From: Panorpa germanica
Taxonomy: Eukaryota > Arthropoda > Insecta > Mecoptera > Panorpidae
Length of the DNA stretch: 64,000 nt
Direction of reading: 5' to 3'
Assembly: GCA_963678705.1 (NCBI GenBank)
Contig: OY783208.1
Span: 15,683,782-15,747,781, forward strand
Made by a program: the position numbers and the translations under genes
Shown: piece after piece, positions 53,228 to 64,000 of the stretch
How positions within the stretch are numbered: the first letter of the stretch is position 1
How the letters are laid out: each line of letters opens with the position of its first letter
Notes under the pieces: model-generated
The model's input: the letters and a program-made list of their open reading frames with translations, nothing else
Told to the model about the DNA's origin: nothing
Database searches by the model: none

Positions 53228-54049
53228 ATGGTTTTAAAGTGCTGTGTACCAAATTGCAAGTCGTCTAATAAAGGATATGCTTTTCACAGATTTCCAATTG
53301 ATGATGATGTAAGTAACTTTTATTAATAATTTTGTCTAATATTGTGCACTACAATATATTTGATTGTATGTATTTACAGGTATATGAAGCATGGTTAAAG
53401 CGCCTGAACATTCAGAGTCTTTTTGAAATAGATAAGGAAAGGGTTTATGCACTTAGACGATTATGTACCATTCATTTTAGTGACCATTGCAGATTTCCTG
53501 AAAATAATAACAGGACTTTACTTAAACAAAGAAGCTTGCCAACACTGTTTTTGCCAAGTGAGTAATAATCGCAACGACACACTTTATTTATAGAACGTGA
53601 AAGAGTATTAACAATATGATAATTTTTTAGATTTTCATGAAGCACCCACCATCGAAAATTCTATTTTGCCTTTTACTTCTCGGCCAATTTCAGAAAGCAT
53701 CAGTAATAATGAAGTTTTAAGTGTTGAGATTGAGGAAAAAGACAGTGTGGAAACTGGGATTAAATCAAAAGAAATTATTAATATTGAAAAAACTCAGGTT
53801 CAGTTTAAAACAGGTAAATATTAAATTTACAAATAATATATTTAACTATAATTTAAATTATTCTTGATACATTGCTACTGATAGTAGTTATAAAATTTAT
53901 TTCCAGGTAAAAGTATTAAAGAAAAACGTCCTTTACTGAGATCTAAATTGGAACTGCATCCAACTATCCTCACATTCGCTCCGCCAAATAAAATTACTGA
54001 GGAAATTAATGCTTACATAGCGCGATATTTGGCGATAGTTGCCAAGTAG
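53228..54049 (+). CDS. THAP-domain protein gene, four exons (late frame lesions)
   Basis: Exons 53228-53308, 53380-53557, 53631-53813 and 53907-54049, with GT-AG introns (GATGAT|GTAAGT; TTACAG|GTATAT; CCAA|GTGAGT; TTTTAG|ATTTTC; ACAG|GTAAAT; TTCCAG|GTAAAA). The first two exons encode a complete C2CH THAP zinc finger: CCVPNC, YAFHRFPID, WLKRL, CTIHFSDH and SLPTLFLP. Exons 3 and 4 are Glu/Ser-rich. A TAG at 54047-54049 ends the frame, but coding text continues in another frame (LPSLSNKANILQKLC … HDLQVEF … WVKNVNKALRG), then shifts again at an A-run (about 54244-54253) to end near 54340. THAP proteins bind DNA and many derive from P-element transposases. The downstream shifts suggest a recently inactivated or truncated gene, or missed splicing. 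Confidence 0.68.
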
Positions 54050-54340
54050 CACATTACTACTTACCATCATTATCAAATAAGGCAAACATATTGCAAAAAC
54101 TATGCGATGAAATGATGAAAGTGCTTGTTAATAATAATGTTTTTACATGCAAGCAACATGATCTTCAAGTAGAGTTTGTAAAATTATTTAGCAAACATTA
54201 CCTACAAACGTGGGTTAAAAATGTAAATAAAGCCCTAAGAGGTGAAAAAAAAACTCAAAAGATGAAATAAGTAATGCAGCTTATAAATATTATGAAAAAT
54301 TTAAAAACAAAGCATCTAAAATAAAATGCATGAAACAATT
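54050..54340 (+). pseudogene. Displaced C-terminal coding text of the THAP gene
   Basis: Two successive frames carry protein-like text after the TAG: about 54050-54250 (ILQKLCDEMMKVLVNNNVF … LQTWVKNVNKALRGE) and about 54250-54347 (NSKDEISNAAYKYYEKFK … CMKQLK, then TAA). The junction between them is a homopolymer of A. This would be the family's helical C-terminal region. Confidence 0.5.
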
Positions 54341-54879
54341 AAAATAAAAGTTTATTGTAAATGTAATAAATATTGTTATGAAATAAAATATATTTATAAT
54401 ATATGTTTATGAGGACCAATATTTATTTAAAAAAAGCGGTTGTAAACCCGTGTAAAATAGTAGCGCAGCAGCAGCGCCTTGCGACTGGTTTATCGTTAAA
54501 AAAAGTTCTTAAAATTTAGCTGAGTTTCCATTCTATATATACTTTCTTTTCTATGGGTAGGTTATTTTAATTTTGAACTAGTTAAATATTTCAATTTGAA
54601 AATAGAATTAAAATTTGAAATGAAATAACGAATTATTTTATTTAATTCAACGCATACACACTAAACAGATGTCGCTTTGCAAAGGGGGTATACAACAGTT
54701 TAATTAATTATAAGAAGTTTTTAAAAAACAATTGGACATTTAAGGTTCTGGTGAATTTGATCAATGTATAGTACAGTTTTATAGAAATTAACATATATTA
54801 CAGAATGTAATATTTATTTTTATTTTAGAATGGCAGGAAGGCTGAATAAGCCAAAGCCTAATAAATTAAAATTATATAA

Positions 54880-57290
54880 AAATATGTATACTTACAATTA
54901 CAACAGACAGAAATTATATTTAAGTAAACAAAAAATCAAACTTAAAAATGAAGCAGCAGAGGCAGATACAATATCTTCCAACTGAATTAATACTTCTTTA
55001 AAATGTTTTTTGAAATACTTGTCTTCACTTTTAATAAGTAACTATTAACAGGTTATGATAAACTTAACTCTTTATGGAATTTCCTTCACTACTATTTAAG
55101 TTTATTATTTATTTGTTTTTTTTCTATTGGTTAAATTTCAGGGGGTGGTTCACGCCCTAGCCAATGTGTGACATATTCGATATATTAGTCATTTTGGTAC
55201 CAACTTGCTTATTTCCATAATAATTATTTCCATAATTTGCTGATGTACCTACCCTTGACCAGAGCCGGACTGAAAAAAATATGTGAGTCCAATATTAATA
55301 ATAAATAGAGAATTATTATTGATAATGAATAATTACATATTCAGCCTGCGTATGTTTGTGCTCGCAAAACTCGTAAAATAGTTCACTCGTAAATTGACTT
55401 GAAATTTTGACAGGATGTTGCTTTTAAATTGAATTTGAGTTATGTTATGTGGTGAAATTGAGCTAAAAGTTATGAAGTAGGCTGTTTTAAATTATTTCTT
55501 AAAAGAAAACTGTGAACCAAACTAAAGTTTTGAGACAGCACGTTTTTTAGCTATTTTTATCGACCCTGTAAACTCCACGACATGTTCATCCTTTTACATA
55601 AAGGTATTTTACTTCCTTAACATAAAATATTTGAGTATTTTATAACGAGAAATGTGCGGTAATTGTTAAGTAATGTTTACAACGAAAGTTAAGGCACGGG
55701 CCCTATGCGGTTCCAAGGGTTGAACCATCTCCCGGCTGGCTCTGTCCACCTTTGATTTTATGTTATTAAAACAATGTTGATTGTATTTGTAATGACTATT
55801 TTCTTGAATTATTTCTAAATAGAATCAGCAGGTAACAAATTAGTCATCGTAGAAACAAACAACCATAAATTTATTGACAGGAAGGTATACCTTCAGGTTA
55901 GAAATACCGTTAGAAATCCATTAGCCCAGCAGTTCTCAAAGTGTTGGGCGCGACCCCAAAGGGAGGCGCAATAAAGGATCAGGAGGGCCCAAAGCTTGGT
56001 TGAAAAAATAATTTAATTTACTTACAAAATAATAAATCAAACTTTTAATTTTTAAAATTACAACAAGTGTAAAATTTTTAGTCAACGTCGTAAGAGTGCC
56101 GAAGCTGCAACGGATAGAAAAGGTGAAAAGCTATATAATGAAGCTAAGTTTGTACAAGGGCGGTCTGAAAAGTGACAATTTGGAGCTATTTCCTAATTTT
56201 GGAAGTATGATTGAAGAAATGGATCTCAAAACTATTCCAACCAAAGCAAAGTAATGCTTTCTTAAACATTATGAAATCCTCAAATGTCGTTTTCAAAAAT
56301 ATTTTAATGAGAACTTGGATGGTTTCGTTTAGATTCAAAACCCGTTTAAACCATCAGTCGATGAGTGCTTCCTCTACATGAAGGAAAAAGAAAACCCCAT
56401 TGACCTCCAAGGTGATACTTGGCTGAAATAAAGTTTAAAGAACTTTCTCTCACATCCTTCTGGATTGGTGTACAAAAGGAACACCCAATTTTGAGTCAAC
56501 TCACTTCATGAAACTGGGTTTTCTGCTCTAGCTGCCATGAAGAGTAAATATCGCTAAAGACTGGATGCGACCAAGGAACTCAGAGTAGCGTTAACAGAAC
56601 TAACACCGCGCAAAAAAAACAAGCACATCCTTCACACTGAAGCTCTTTTTATTATTATTGCTTTGAGTTACAAATAACAATTATGTACTATAGTAGCTAA
56701 AATACATAAATTAATTGTAATTGTTTAAATAGAACTTGTTGTTTGATTACGATTAAACCTATTGCCCCATTAGATTATGCTTAGAATGTGCATAACCTAA
56801 CTAAATAAAAATTGCCTTTTTTATAATATATAGTACGCTTACATGTAGGGGGCACGGCTTACAGCTGGATTATGCAGGAGAGCTCGAAGTAAAAAGTTAG
56901 AGAACCGCTGCATTTGCCAATTGAAAAAGGTATAATTTAAAATTGAGCAAATAATATAGGATGATTCACGTATGTTGTGTTTACATAGTTTTGCAGTTAA
57001 CTATAATAGTAACAGATAAAACTAAGCATAGGCATTTCCAGATCTAGGCTGTTAAAGCCCGGTATCTATTTAGTTCTACATTTTTCTAGAGCTCATTCGA
57101 ATCGCAGTAAGCATTACTAAACGCAGTAAGTAAACTATATTATATTATAACCTCCAAAATGTATAAAATCTATCAAAATGTTGTTGGATTTATTACAAGT
57201 TACAAGACACTTGCGACTTTGTGGTTGTCTGTCGGTTGAACCGAACGCTACCGACTTTTCATGTTGCCACCCGAAGTGGCACATTCTGTA
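54880..57290 (+). repeat. Dispersed segment, copy 2 (contains a hAT element)
   Basis: Homologous to 40540-43090. It retains the empty site for the TTAA element (near 55130-55145) and carries a hAT insertion at 55927-56910 that copy 1 lacks. The right part (CATTTTTCTAGAGCTCATTC … TTTTCATGTTGCCACCCG) matches 42660-42780 and 43020-43080. Confidence 0.8.
55927..56910 (+). mobile_element. hAT transposon relic with 8-bp target duplication
   Basis: Termini CAGCAGTTCTCAAAG and …GAGAACCGCTG fit the CAGNGGTTCTCAA-type hAT end. Flanks CATTAGCC (55919-55926) and CATTTGCC (56911-56918) are an 8-bp duplication with one mismatch; copy 1 of the host repeat has the uninterrupted site (near 42517). The interior holds a broken transposase with KLGFSALAAMKSKYR-like text (frames shifted) and a LRVALTELTPR ending, as in ZBED/Buster-type hAT proteins. 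Inactive. Confidence 0.82.
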
Positions 57291-58016
57291 TTTAGGCATT
57301 AAACTGCATAGTATAAGCACACGTGGTGTTTTATAATCTCAAAAGTAAAGAAAAGAAAAGTGTTTGATATATATTCTTTGACCACCACATTATAGTAAAC
57401 GAAATAAAGGTAATTAATAAATAATTATTAGGTTTATTATTATATATATATTATACATATATATATATATAAATATATACTATAGTTTACCCACTGTCGA
57501 CGACTGTCTTTTGTGTATGATTTGAATTTCTTTTCAAATTTTAATTACATTTTAAATTAAAATATTTAACTCGTTCAATATAAATTCTACATATAAAAAC
57601 AAATAATTTAAAAAAATATCTTCTATTTATTCGATTTTTGACCAACTTTTTTTCAAAATTTGGAAATTTTTTGTTTTGATTTGTAAATTAGGTACCAAGT
57701 GTAGCCTATATAAAATTTTTTTAACTTTCTAGCACAATTTTTAACCTCGACAAAAACCACTACCGAGCCCCCCAATTAAATATTGAAATTTTTATTCATT
57801 TTTTTTTAATATTATATTTATATATTACACAATCCAAAATTTAAGCTTTAACCAAAGTTTCTTACCGGGCCTCTTTTATAAATTTTTGAATTTCTAAGTT
57901 TTGAAATATGTTTGCATTTAATAGCGTAATACAGATGCAAAATTTCACCTTTCTATCTTTTACGAATACAAAAATATACAGCAAAAAAGGCCTAAGTTAG
58001 AATTCTAAGTTAAAAA
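57291..58016. repeat. Microsatellite and interspersed-repeat fragment
   Basis: A broken TA run (about 57435-57480) is followed by a copy of the family with AAATTTGGAAATTTTTTG, GTACCAAGTGTAGCCTATAT and CACCTTTCTATCTTTTACGA, equivalent to 49380-49980. It ends near the RING exon relic. Confidence 0.6.
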
Positions 58017-58040
58017 TTGAAAAGAAATAAAAAGGCCGGA

Positions 58041-58190
58041 AATAATAGAAACTTGCGTCTGGAGAGAATTAAGAAGTTTCTTGATAATATATTTGCGTAT
58101 AAATATAACAAGTCAGATTCACGAAAAGAAGATGCTAAAAATTGTTTCATCTGTATGGAGAAATTTAGGATCGGTACAGAAGTTCAGCAA
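58041..58190 (+). pseudogene. Relic of RING gene exon 1
   Basis: Plus-strand frame with LRLERIKKFLDNIFAYKYN and CFICMEKFRIGTEVQ closely parallels MRLNRIKNFLDENVPSYKY and CSICIEEFKTGAEI of the intact RING gene. It covers only the exon-1 part, up to the splice position, and then runs into unrelated text. It is therefore a genomic, unspliced duplicate fragment without the second half of the RING. Confidence 0.7.
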
Positions 58191-58232
58191 GTTTCTACTA
58201 AAGAAGCATACGTTTGGATTTGGATTAGGTAA

Positions 58233-58980
58233 AAGACTTTGTAGAATACTTTAAATTTTTATTGAATCATACGAATAGGTTGATTTGTTTTCAAACATGC
58301 TTAAAATACGAAAATTGATAGCGTTATTAGCATTTAATATTTACAGATTGCTTTGATTGATAATATTTATAAGTTTTACATAACAGCTCTATAAATAAAC
58401 TATTTCATTCGTTGTAACTTAATTAGTTCACTACTTTGTAAGCTATTGTAATAATTATTGTCCTTTTGCATTTCGATGAATTTTGTTGTAGATCTTGATA
58501 TATCAAAAGCAATTAATGTAGCCTTAGCTTCTCCTTAATTGAAGAATTGCAGATTTTGTATATCTAAATTTCTATATTTTATTTAATTTAGAATAAAAAC
58601 TTATAATACAATGTTGAAATGAGAATGTATGTTGTATTGATTGAGCTAGAGATATTGTTCTAATTGGATTATACACTGGTCGTTAGTTTGCGCCACCTAA
58701 AATTAATTATTGAGCACTCGTTGCTGATTTGTTCAGTATTCTGAAGTTTTAAGTTACTTCAGTTGTTTAAGCTCATTTAGTATTGCGTCCTACTACACCA
58801 CCTGCTATGTACGATTCTTTATATCAACAAAATGGCAATTAAAAAGCATTTAAAGTAATTTTTCAATTGTTCTTTCGCTAATTGTTCAATAGCTCATCAA
58901 AGGTATTACGATTCATTAACCTTATTATAAACTAAGAAATGACTTATATTATTACTAATATAGCATTTTTTTTCCTTAAA
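58233..58980. other. Intergenic, nothing recognised
   Basis: AT-rich sequence without coding potential or clear repeats. Confidence 0.4.
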
Positions 58981-58984
58981 ATAT

Positions 58985-59345
58985 AGTTCAAAATCACCTA
59001 AAGTTATTTCAAAGGGGGATACAGTAGTGTTCATATTGAGTATAGATGCTGGGTGGCAAAAAAGGAAGCAGGAAGAATGTATAATAGTTTAACTGGTAAT
59101 AAATATTTAAGACTAAAAATTTGTTAAATTTAATTATTTCGAATTATTACAATTGGTTTTTCTTAGGTCATTCTACGTTGTTGCATATAGTACGAGAAAT
59201 AAACAATGCATGATATGTGAAAAGGACATGATAAAAATGATCATGACTGCCGTGAAAATTTCAGTTTAAGTTCGAAGGCCATAGAGACAGATATGACTGT
59301 TGAGATGCTTGTATGCAGTTATAAAGGCAGTATAAAGACTTTACA
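58985..59345 (+). pseudogene. Mutator-like transposase-domain relic
   Basis: Plus-strand coding text in shifting frames: GDTVVFILSIDAGWQKR (up to about 59070), then a frame slip to a MYNSLTG-like phrase, a short AT-rich break with AG at about 59167, then RNKQCMICEKDM, HDCRENF and SSKAIETDMTVEML. The order DAGW-KR, YNSLSG, CxxC, HDCxxNF and SSKAMExD is that of the middle of the same transposase-like family whose N- and C-terminal pieces lie at 38.6-41.7 kb. No TTAA-flanked ends are found here. Confidence 0.5.
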
Positions 59346-59399
59346 AAGAATTGCATTACATTTTGTTATCAGTCGCAGAGTGGATTAGGCATTGGAATT

Positions 59400-59690
59400 G
59401 ATTTGTTGATCAACCAGCTCCGAAAAGTTCAATTGCGATTAATAATGCAGCAGCAGTTGTGTTCTTTGATTTAAAAACCACCGGTTTTGGAAAAGCCAGT
59501 AAAACAATTCAAATTGTTGCAAAATACAACTACTCAGAATATAATGTTTACATTTTACCGACAAGAGGAATACCACCGAGTGCGTCTGCTGTTAATGATC
59601 TTACAACTAATGGAGGATAATAATTTTTACAATCTGCTTAAGTTGACACTGTGTCTATTAACTTGGCTGCATAAGGATTTTTATCCTTTA
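59400..59690 (+). pseudogene. DEDD (DnaQ-like) exonuclease fragment
   Basis: Plus frame reads VVFFDLKTTGFGKASKTIQI, a match to the Exo I motif FD(L/I)ETTG of DnaQ-like 3'-5' exonucleases but with Lys in place of the catalytic Glu. It continues with AKYNYSEYNVY, PTRGIPPSASAVNDLT and then stops. The remaining Exo motifs are not found. It lies just after the transposase-like relic and on the same strand. Confidence 0.5.
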
Positions 59691-59699
59691 TAAAATTAA

Positions 59700-60570
59700 C
59701 AAATATAAATTTTTGTTGAAATGTGTTATGGTATTAAATTATTAAAGTGTTAATAAATATTTTAATTCTATATATATGCTATTTTCTTAATTTTTGTACT
59801 TAATTTTTGCTGGTACTATCACGTAATATTTATTTTGACAGCTCTGAATGAGGTTATATTTAAATTTGTATTTACCGCTTTTGCCGCTGCCGTGCTGTGA
59901 CGCTTATTATAGCAGTGCGACGTTGCCAAGTGTCAAATATAGCGAAAAATATTTTTTTAAATATCATAATTTTAATTTTATTTCTAATTATCTTTCCAGG
60001 ATGAACGGTTACATAGTATTTTTAAAATATTGAGGTGTGACGCCAATATTCACCTATCTAATGCATAGTTTTTTTTTATAATACACATACAGAACATACT
60101 CATATTTATTGATTTATGATCACATGTTCCCATTTCCCCATAAGAACAATGTATTTTATGTCAATTTTTAACAATTAATTTCATTAAAATATGAACGATT
60201 ACCTATGCTGAAATTTTAACAGTAGATTCATTGACCACGAATCTACACGTAAATAAATTTTGAGCCCATAAATCGTAATTATATAATTTAATAAAACCCT
60301 AAATTTTAGTGACGGAGGACACTGTACAGTTAAAAGCTAAAAATATCAAATAAATAAAATGGAGACTTGTTGTATGTATGGGGGGATTAATTGTGCAATA
60401 TGCGCAATAGGCTAATAATTAAAAAAACAAAACAATAATTAGTTACCGCTGCACCTTTTTGAGGCCAATATCGCAAAACAGCTAGAACTCTAAAATTTGA
60501 AAGGCAATTTATTTTAACTTAAAAGAGAAAGTTAATTTTAATATTTTTATTTACTAACTATGAAATTTTG
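59700..60570. other. Intergenic, no gene seen
   Basis: AT-rich; a TATATATA stretch near 59770. The phrase TATTTCTAATTATCTTTCCAGG (59978-60000) resembles a splice acceptor, but no exon can be supported. Confidence 0.4.
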
Positions 60571-62190
60571 AATTTTTTTTTTTATTTTTGATGGTAACTG
60601 TAGATAAGCTTATAAGCAATCGTTTGATAGTTACCAAACACTTATAATGGGGTCTTCAAAATAACTAACTCGATGTCACGATATCAGGCCGTCGTAAAAC
60701 AGCCCCGTCGGATACAAGTACGAACACGACGTCTTCTTTTTATCTGACAGAGTTACAAAATAAGCGTCTTTAATTCAGCCATAATTTTAAGTATTCAAAG
60801 TGCTGATACTTATACTATTGCAAAAGAAGAAGAGAATTTGGAAGATAATTTAAAATGTATAAACATCATGGACTTTCTGGTTATGAGCAAGATCACCAAA
60901 ATACAGAGCAAAATACTTTATGTATACTACACATAACAGCAGATTCTGCACCACTTTCAGTAAATTAAAATTTAATTATATGTTGCAAGGAAAGTTTCAA
61001 ATAGATGTCAGTTTAATATTTCAGTGCGGCAATTACATGATTATGAAAAAACATACGTTTTCAAACAACTTTAACACTAGAACTAAAATTAAATTTCATC
61101 ATGGTTCTTTTTCAAAAATTGGAATATTTAGAAAATTTAAAAACTACATGTATTCAAGAAGACAACGCTGATTTATCATTTAAATATCAAATATTTATTG
61201 ATACTGATGCAGAGATAACATAAGCTGTTGCAAGTAATTACATATTTACCTGGTTATTGCAGTCATGCTGTGTTAAAAACATTCAAATGTGTGCAGTTTA
61301 AACAAAAAATAGCAAAAGACAGGACAATTAACAAGTTAATTAAAGTTTAATTAAAAATATAAATCGTGGTAAAAAACTAAAGATAATTTATTGAAAATAG
61401 TTTTTACATTTAATTGCAGTTTGTTTTAAAATCAACAATAAGTTTTATTAGATATTTAACTTTATACCTTACTAGAGTTTACCCCCGTCGCAAAGCGACG
61501 TCTTTTTAGAGTGTATTATTTGAATCCAATAAAATAATTTGTAATTCCATTTCACATTAAATTCTATTTTTAAATTGATATAATAAATAAACTCGCACAC
61601 ATATAAATTGAGTAAAAAAATATATTTTTTTTATCAAAATAAAAAATATTTTTAATTTATGCGTTATTTGACCAATCTTTTTTCAAAATTTGGGACTTTT
61701 TTTTCGATTCGTAAATAAGTTAGGTTTATTCGTAATAGTTATAAGTACCAAGGTTAGCCTATATACAAAATTTCAACTTTCTAGCACAATTTTTACTATC
61801 GACAAATACTGCCCCCAAGTAAAATTTTGTAATTTGAAATTTTATTTTATTAATAATATACTTAATTATTCTAGAATCCAGAATATGAACTTTCTCCAAA
61901 GTTTCGTACCGGGACCCCGAATTCCTTCAAGCTCCCCTTTTTCAATTTTTAAATTTCTAATTTTTGTCAGCATTGTCAGAAATGTCAGCATTGAATACTT
62001 AATACACATGCAAAATTTCAACGTTCTATCTTTTACGAGTTAAAAGTAATACAGCAAAAAAAGGCTCACTTTTTTTCCAGTTTTTCCAGGAAATTTAGGG
62101 AAAAATCTAGGGACGCCAAAAGTCTTAGAGTTTTTTTCTCTACGTTTTCGCGCTGCCATACAAAATTCACTATCAAACATATAAGATCAC
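60570..62190. repeat. Mosaic repeat block, copy 2 (pairs with 48470-50130)
   Basis: Begins with a Harbinger-related terminal stretch (60600-60775, ending GAGTTACAAAATAAGCGTC), then a copy of 48669-49370, then a copy of the family with TTTCAACTTTCTAGCAC. The order and junctions are the same as in copy 1, so the two are duplicates of one composite unit. Confidence 0.72.
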
Positions 62191-62972
62191 TAGCTTTTGC
62201 CCCCGTCTGTTTTTCGTCTGTTTCGACGTCTGTTTTTTACGTGTGGCTTGAATTTCATGTCAAAATTTAATTCAATTTTTAAATTGAAATAATAAATAAA
62301 CTCGTCCTATTTTAATTTTACATATAATAACAATCAATTTTTCATACAAACTGACTAAGAAAATATATTTTTTATATCAAAATATCAAACACAACATATT
62401 TGACCAACTTTTTTCAAAATTTGGGATTTTTTTTTTGATTCGTAAATAAGTTACCAAGGTTGGCCTATATACAAAATTTCAACTTTCTAGCACAATTTTT
62501 ACTCAGGGCAAATACTGCCCCCGTGCCCCATAATAAAATTTTGAAATTTTGAATTCTTTTTTATCAAGAATATACTAAATTATTCTAGAATCTAGAATAT
62601 GAACTTTCTCCAAAATTCCCTACCGGGTCCCCGAATTTCTTCAACCCCCCCTTTTTCAATTTTTGAATTTCTATTTTTTGAGAAATATCAGCAAATTATA
62701 CACATGCAAAATTTCAACTTTCTAACTTTTACAAATTAAAAGAAATACAGCAAAAAGGAATCACTTTTTTTCCAGATTTTCCCAAATTACGGGTTTCTAG
62801 GAAATTCAGGGAAAAATCCGGGGACGCCAAAAGTCTTAGAATTTTTTTCTCTACGAAATAGGTAATTTTCAAAAACATTAATGGAGCCATTTTCGCGCTG
62901 CCATACAAAATTCACTACCAAACAAATAAGATCATAAGAATATAAACAAACAGTTGGAACATTAAAATATAG
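62190..62972. repeat. Further copy of the TTTCAACTTTCTAGCAC family
   Basis: A third full-length copy, in tandem with the previous one: ACTAGCTTTTGCCCCCGTC at the start, CCAAGGTTGGCCTATATAC, and AATTACGGGTTTCTAGG near the end. Ends at the GCGCTTCGCCCCGTC family. Confidence 0.7.
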
Positions 62973-64000
62973 GACTAGCGCTTCGCCCCGTCGCAAAACG
63001 ACGTGTATATAATATTTAGGAATAAATAAAAGTTATTTGCTAAATTGAAAATAAAGCAAAATATAATTTTTAAGTAATTTTCGCTAAATTATATCATTTT
63101 TTAAATGTATGTTTCCCTATTTTGTTATAATTCTGTAATTTACAGCATTGACCAGTTTCCTGTGCCCCCGCCCATAAGCCCCAATCATGACCTCTTGGCT
63201 CCATGCTCTCTTACGTTTCCTAACTTTTAATTTGATTCCTCTAAACTTCCGCCATGGAGAGCCTTCTTCCTTCAGCACTCTGTATCGCTTCTTTTCTGAG
63301 CATCGTCGGTCCTTAGAGTACTTTCACAGCGCCCCCGCCTTAGCACTATAATTAAATAATCCTTCGTTTAATCTTCTCTGTGTAAAATTATCATTTACCC
63401 TAATGAAGCACAGTATTAAACAATGTCCACAGCCCCGCCCCTAAATACCAACCATCACCTCTTGGCTCCTGCACCTCTGCCACAATGCGCCCACTTGCAA
63501 CACCACAGCCCAGCTGAGCATCATCGCTCATTACGGCACTTTCCTATCGCCCCCGTTTTACCGCAATCATTAAATAATCTTGCGCTTTCACCCCCTGCGT
63601 ACTAATCTCTTAACAATTAGTTTTCAAAATTAATACTTTACTGGCAACCTACATACTAACTTTCATCCATAGAAGTACATTATTTTTTAATAATTATTCG
63701 ATAAGATAAATGCTTATTAAAATTAATTTTCACTCATTTCAATGTAAACCTACTAATTACATCAATTCATTTATGTTTTTAAGAAAGCCTAGCGGTTCGC
63801 TCTTAATAATCTCATCTCTAGCCCTTATCCTTCCCGTTATTGTACTTTCAATTTAATCCCCTGAACCGCCACCCACATTTCCAGCACCAAAGCACATATT
63901 CTACAACACGGTTACCTCCCAGAGCCATTTTAATCTATCGCTACTTCTTCTAACACCACCGTTACTTGGTGTCCTGAACCCCGGCGCCACCCTCTCCTCC
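62973..64000. repeat. Interspersed repeat family (GCGCTTCGCCCCGTC), copy 2
   Basis: Closely matches 44699-45770, including CCGCCATGGAGAGCCTTC and CCCCGGCGCCACCCTCTCCT at the window edge. It differs by a deletion of roughly 50 bp near 63465. It runs off the right end of the window. Confidence 0.75.

Noticed and set aside
60920..61171. 83-codon plus-strand open frame
   Set aside because: The homologous block at 48.8-49.1 kb does not keep this frame, so it is not a conserved protein.

Overview
The window looks like nuclear DNA of an arthropod, most likely an insect. It is very AT-rich, has GT-AG introns and long (TA)n tracts, and is dominated by transposable elements: Polinton/Maverick, Jockey-like and RNase H-bearing LINEs, a Gypsy-type LTR element, PIF/Harbinger, hAT and TTAA-flanked DNA elements. 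I cannot name the order or species from sequence alone. All family names come from motif recognition by eye; no search was run.

Layout. 1-2275: a 118-bp satellite running off the left edge. 5128-8277: a large imperfect inverted repeat whose core is a TAA-flanked PIF/Harbinger copy (5790-7487) sitting in LINE debris. 8270-10254: a broken DUF229 (phosphatase/sulfatase-like) membrane-protein gene, minus strand. 11066-26500: a 15.4-kb Polinton with ~500-bp terminal inverted repeats and a TATATA target duplication. 26531-27493 and 33925-35111: two copies of a LINE RNase H region. 27759-32095: a Gypsy-like LTR element with two 252-bp LTRs. 35486-36994: a 5'-truncated Jockey-like LINE with a 13-bp target duplication, beside a THAP-like fragment. 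38608-40170 and 40789-41716: two TTAA-flanked deletion derivatives. 40540-43090 and 54880-57290: two copies of one dispersed segment, the second carrying a hAT element. 44.7-50.1 kb and 57.5-64 kb: mosaic interspersed repeats. 50.15-51.52 kb: a decayed Jockey-like LINE, minus strand. 51848-52618: the best intact host gene, a two-exon RING-H2 E3 ligase. 53228-54340: a four-exon THAP gene with late frame lesions. 58.0-59.7 kb: a RING exon-1 relic, then a broken transposase-like/exonuclease-like locus.

The Polinton is the centrepiece. All its genes lie on the minus strand, transcribed from the 25.98-kb end toward 12.2 kb: zinc-finger protein, protein-primed DNA polymerase B, small OB-like protein, two tandem paralogues, membrane protein, integrase, minor capsid protein, packaging ATPase, a conserved unknown, a parvovirus-type phospholipase A2, a hydrophobic virion-type protein, an adenain-like protease, the major capsid protein, and a complete secreted matrix metalloproteinase. 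Together they form a virion-forming, self-replicating, integrating element with added membrane-lytic and matrix-degrading functions. Thirteen of fourteen candidate gene starts read TAAATG. The copy is decaying: the polymerase and zinc-finger genes each hold one in-frame stop, and the phospholipase and protease frames lack an ATG. A GC-rich, partly palindromic ~20-bp motif is scattered through the MMP-to-phospholipase third, inside genes and at exactly those two broken 5' ends. It may be a small mobile palindrome acting within this element.
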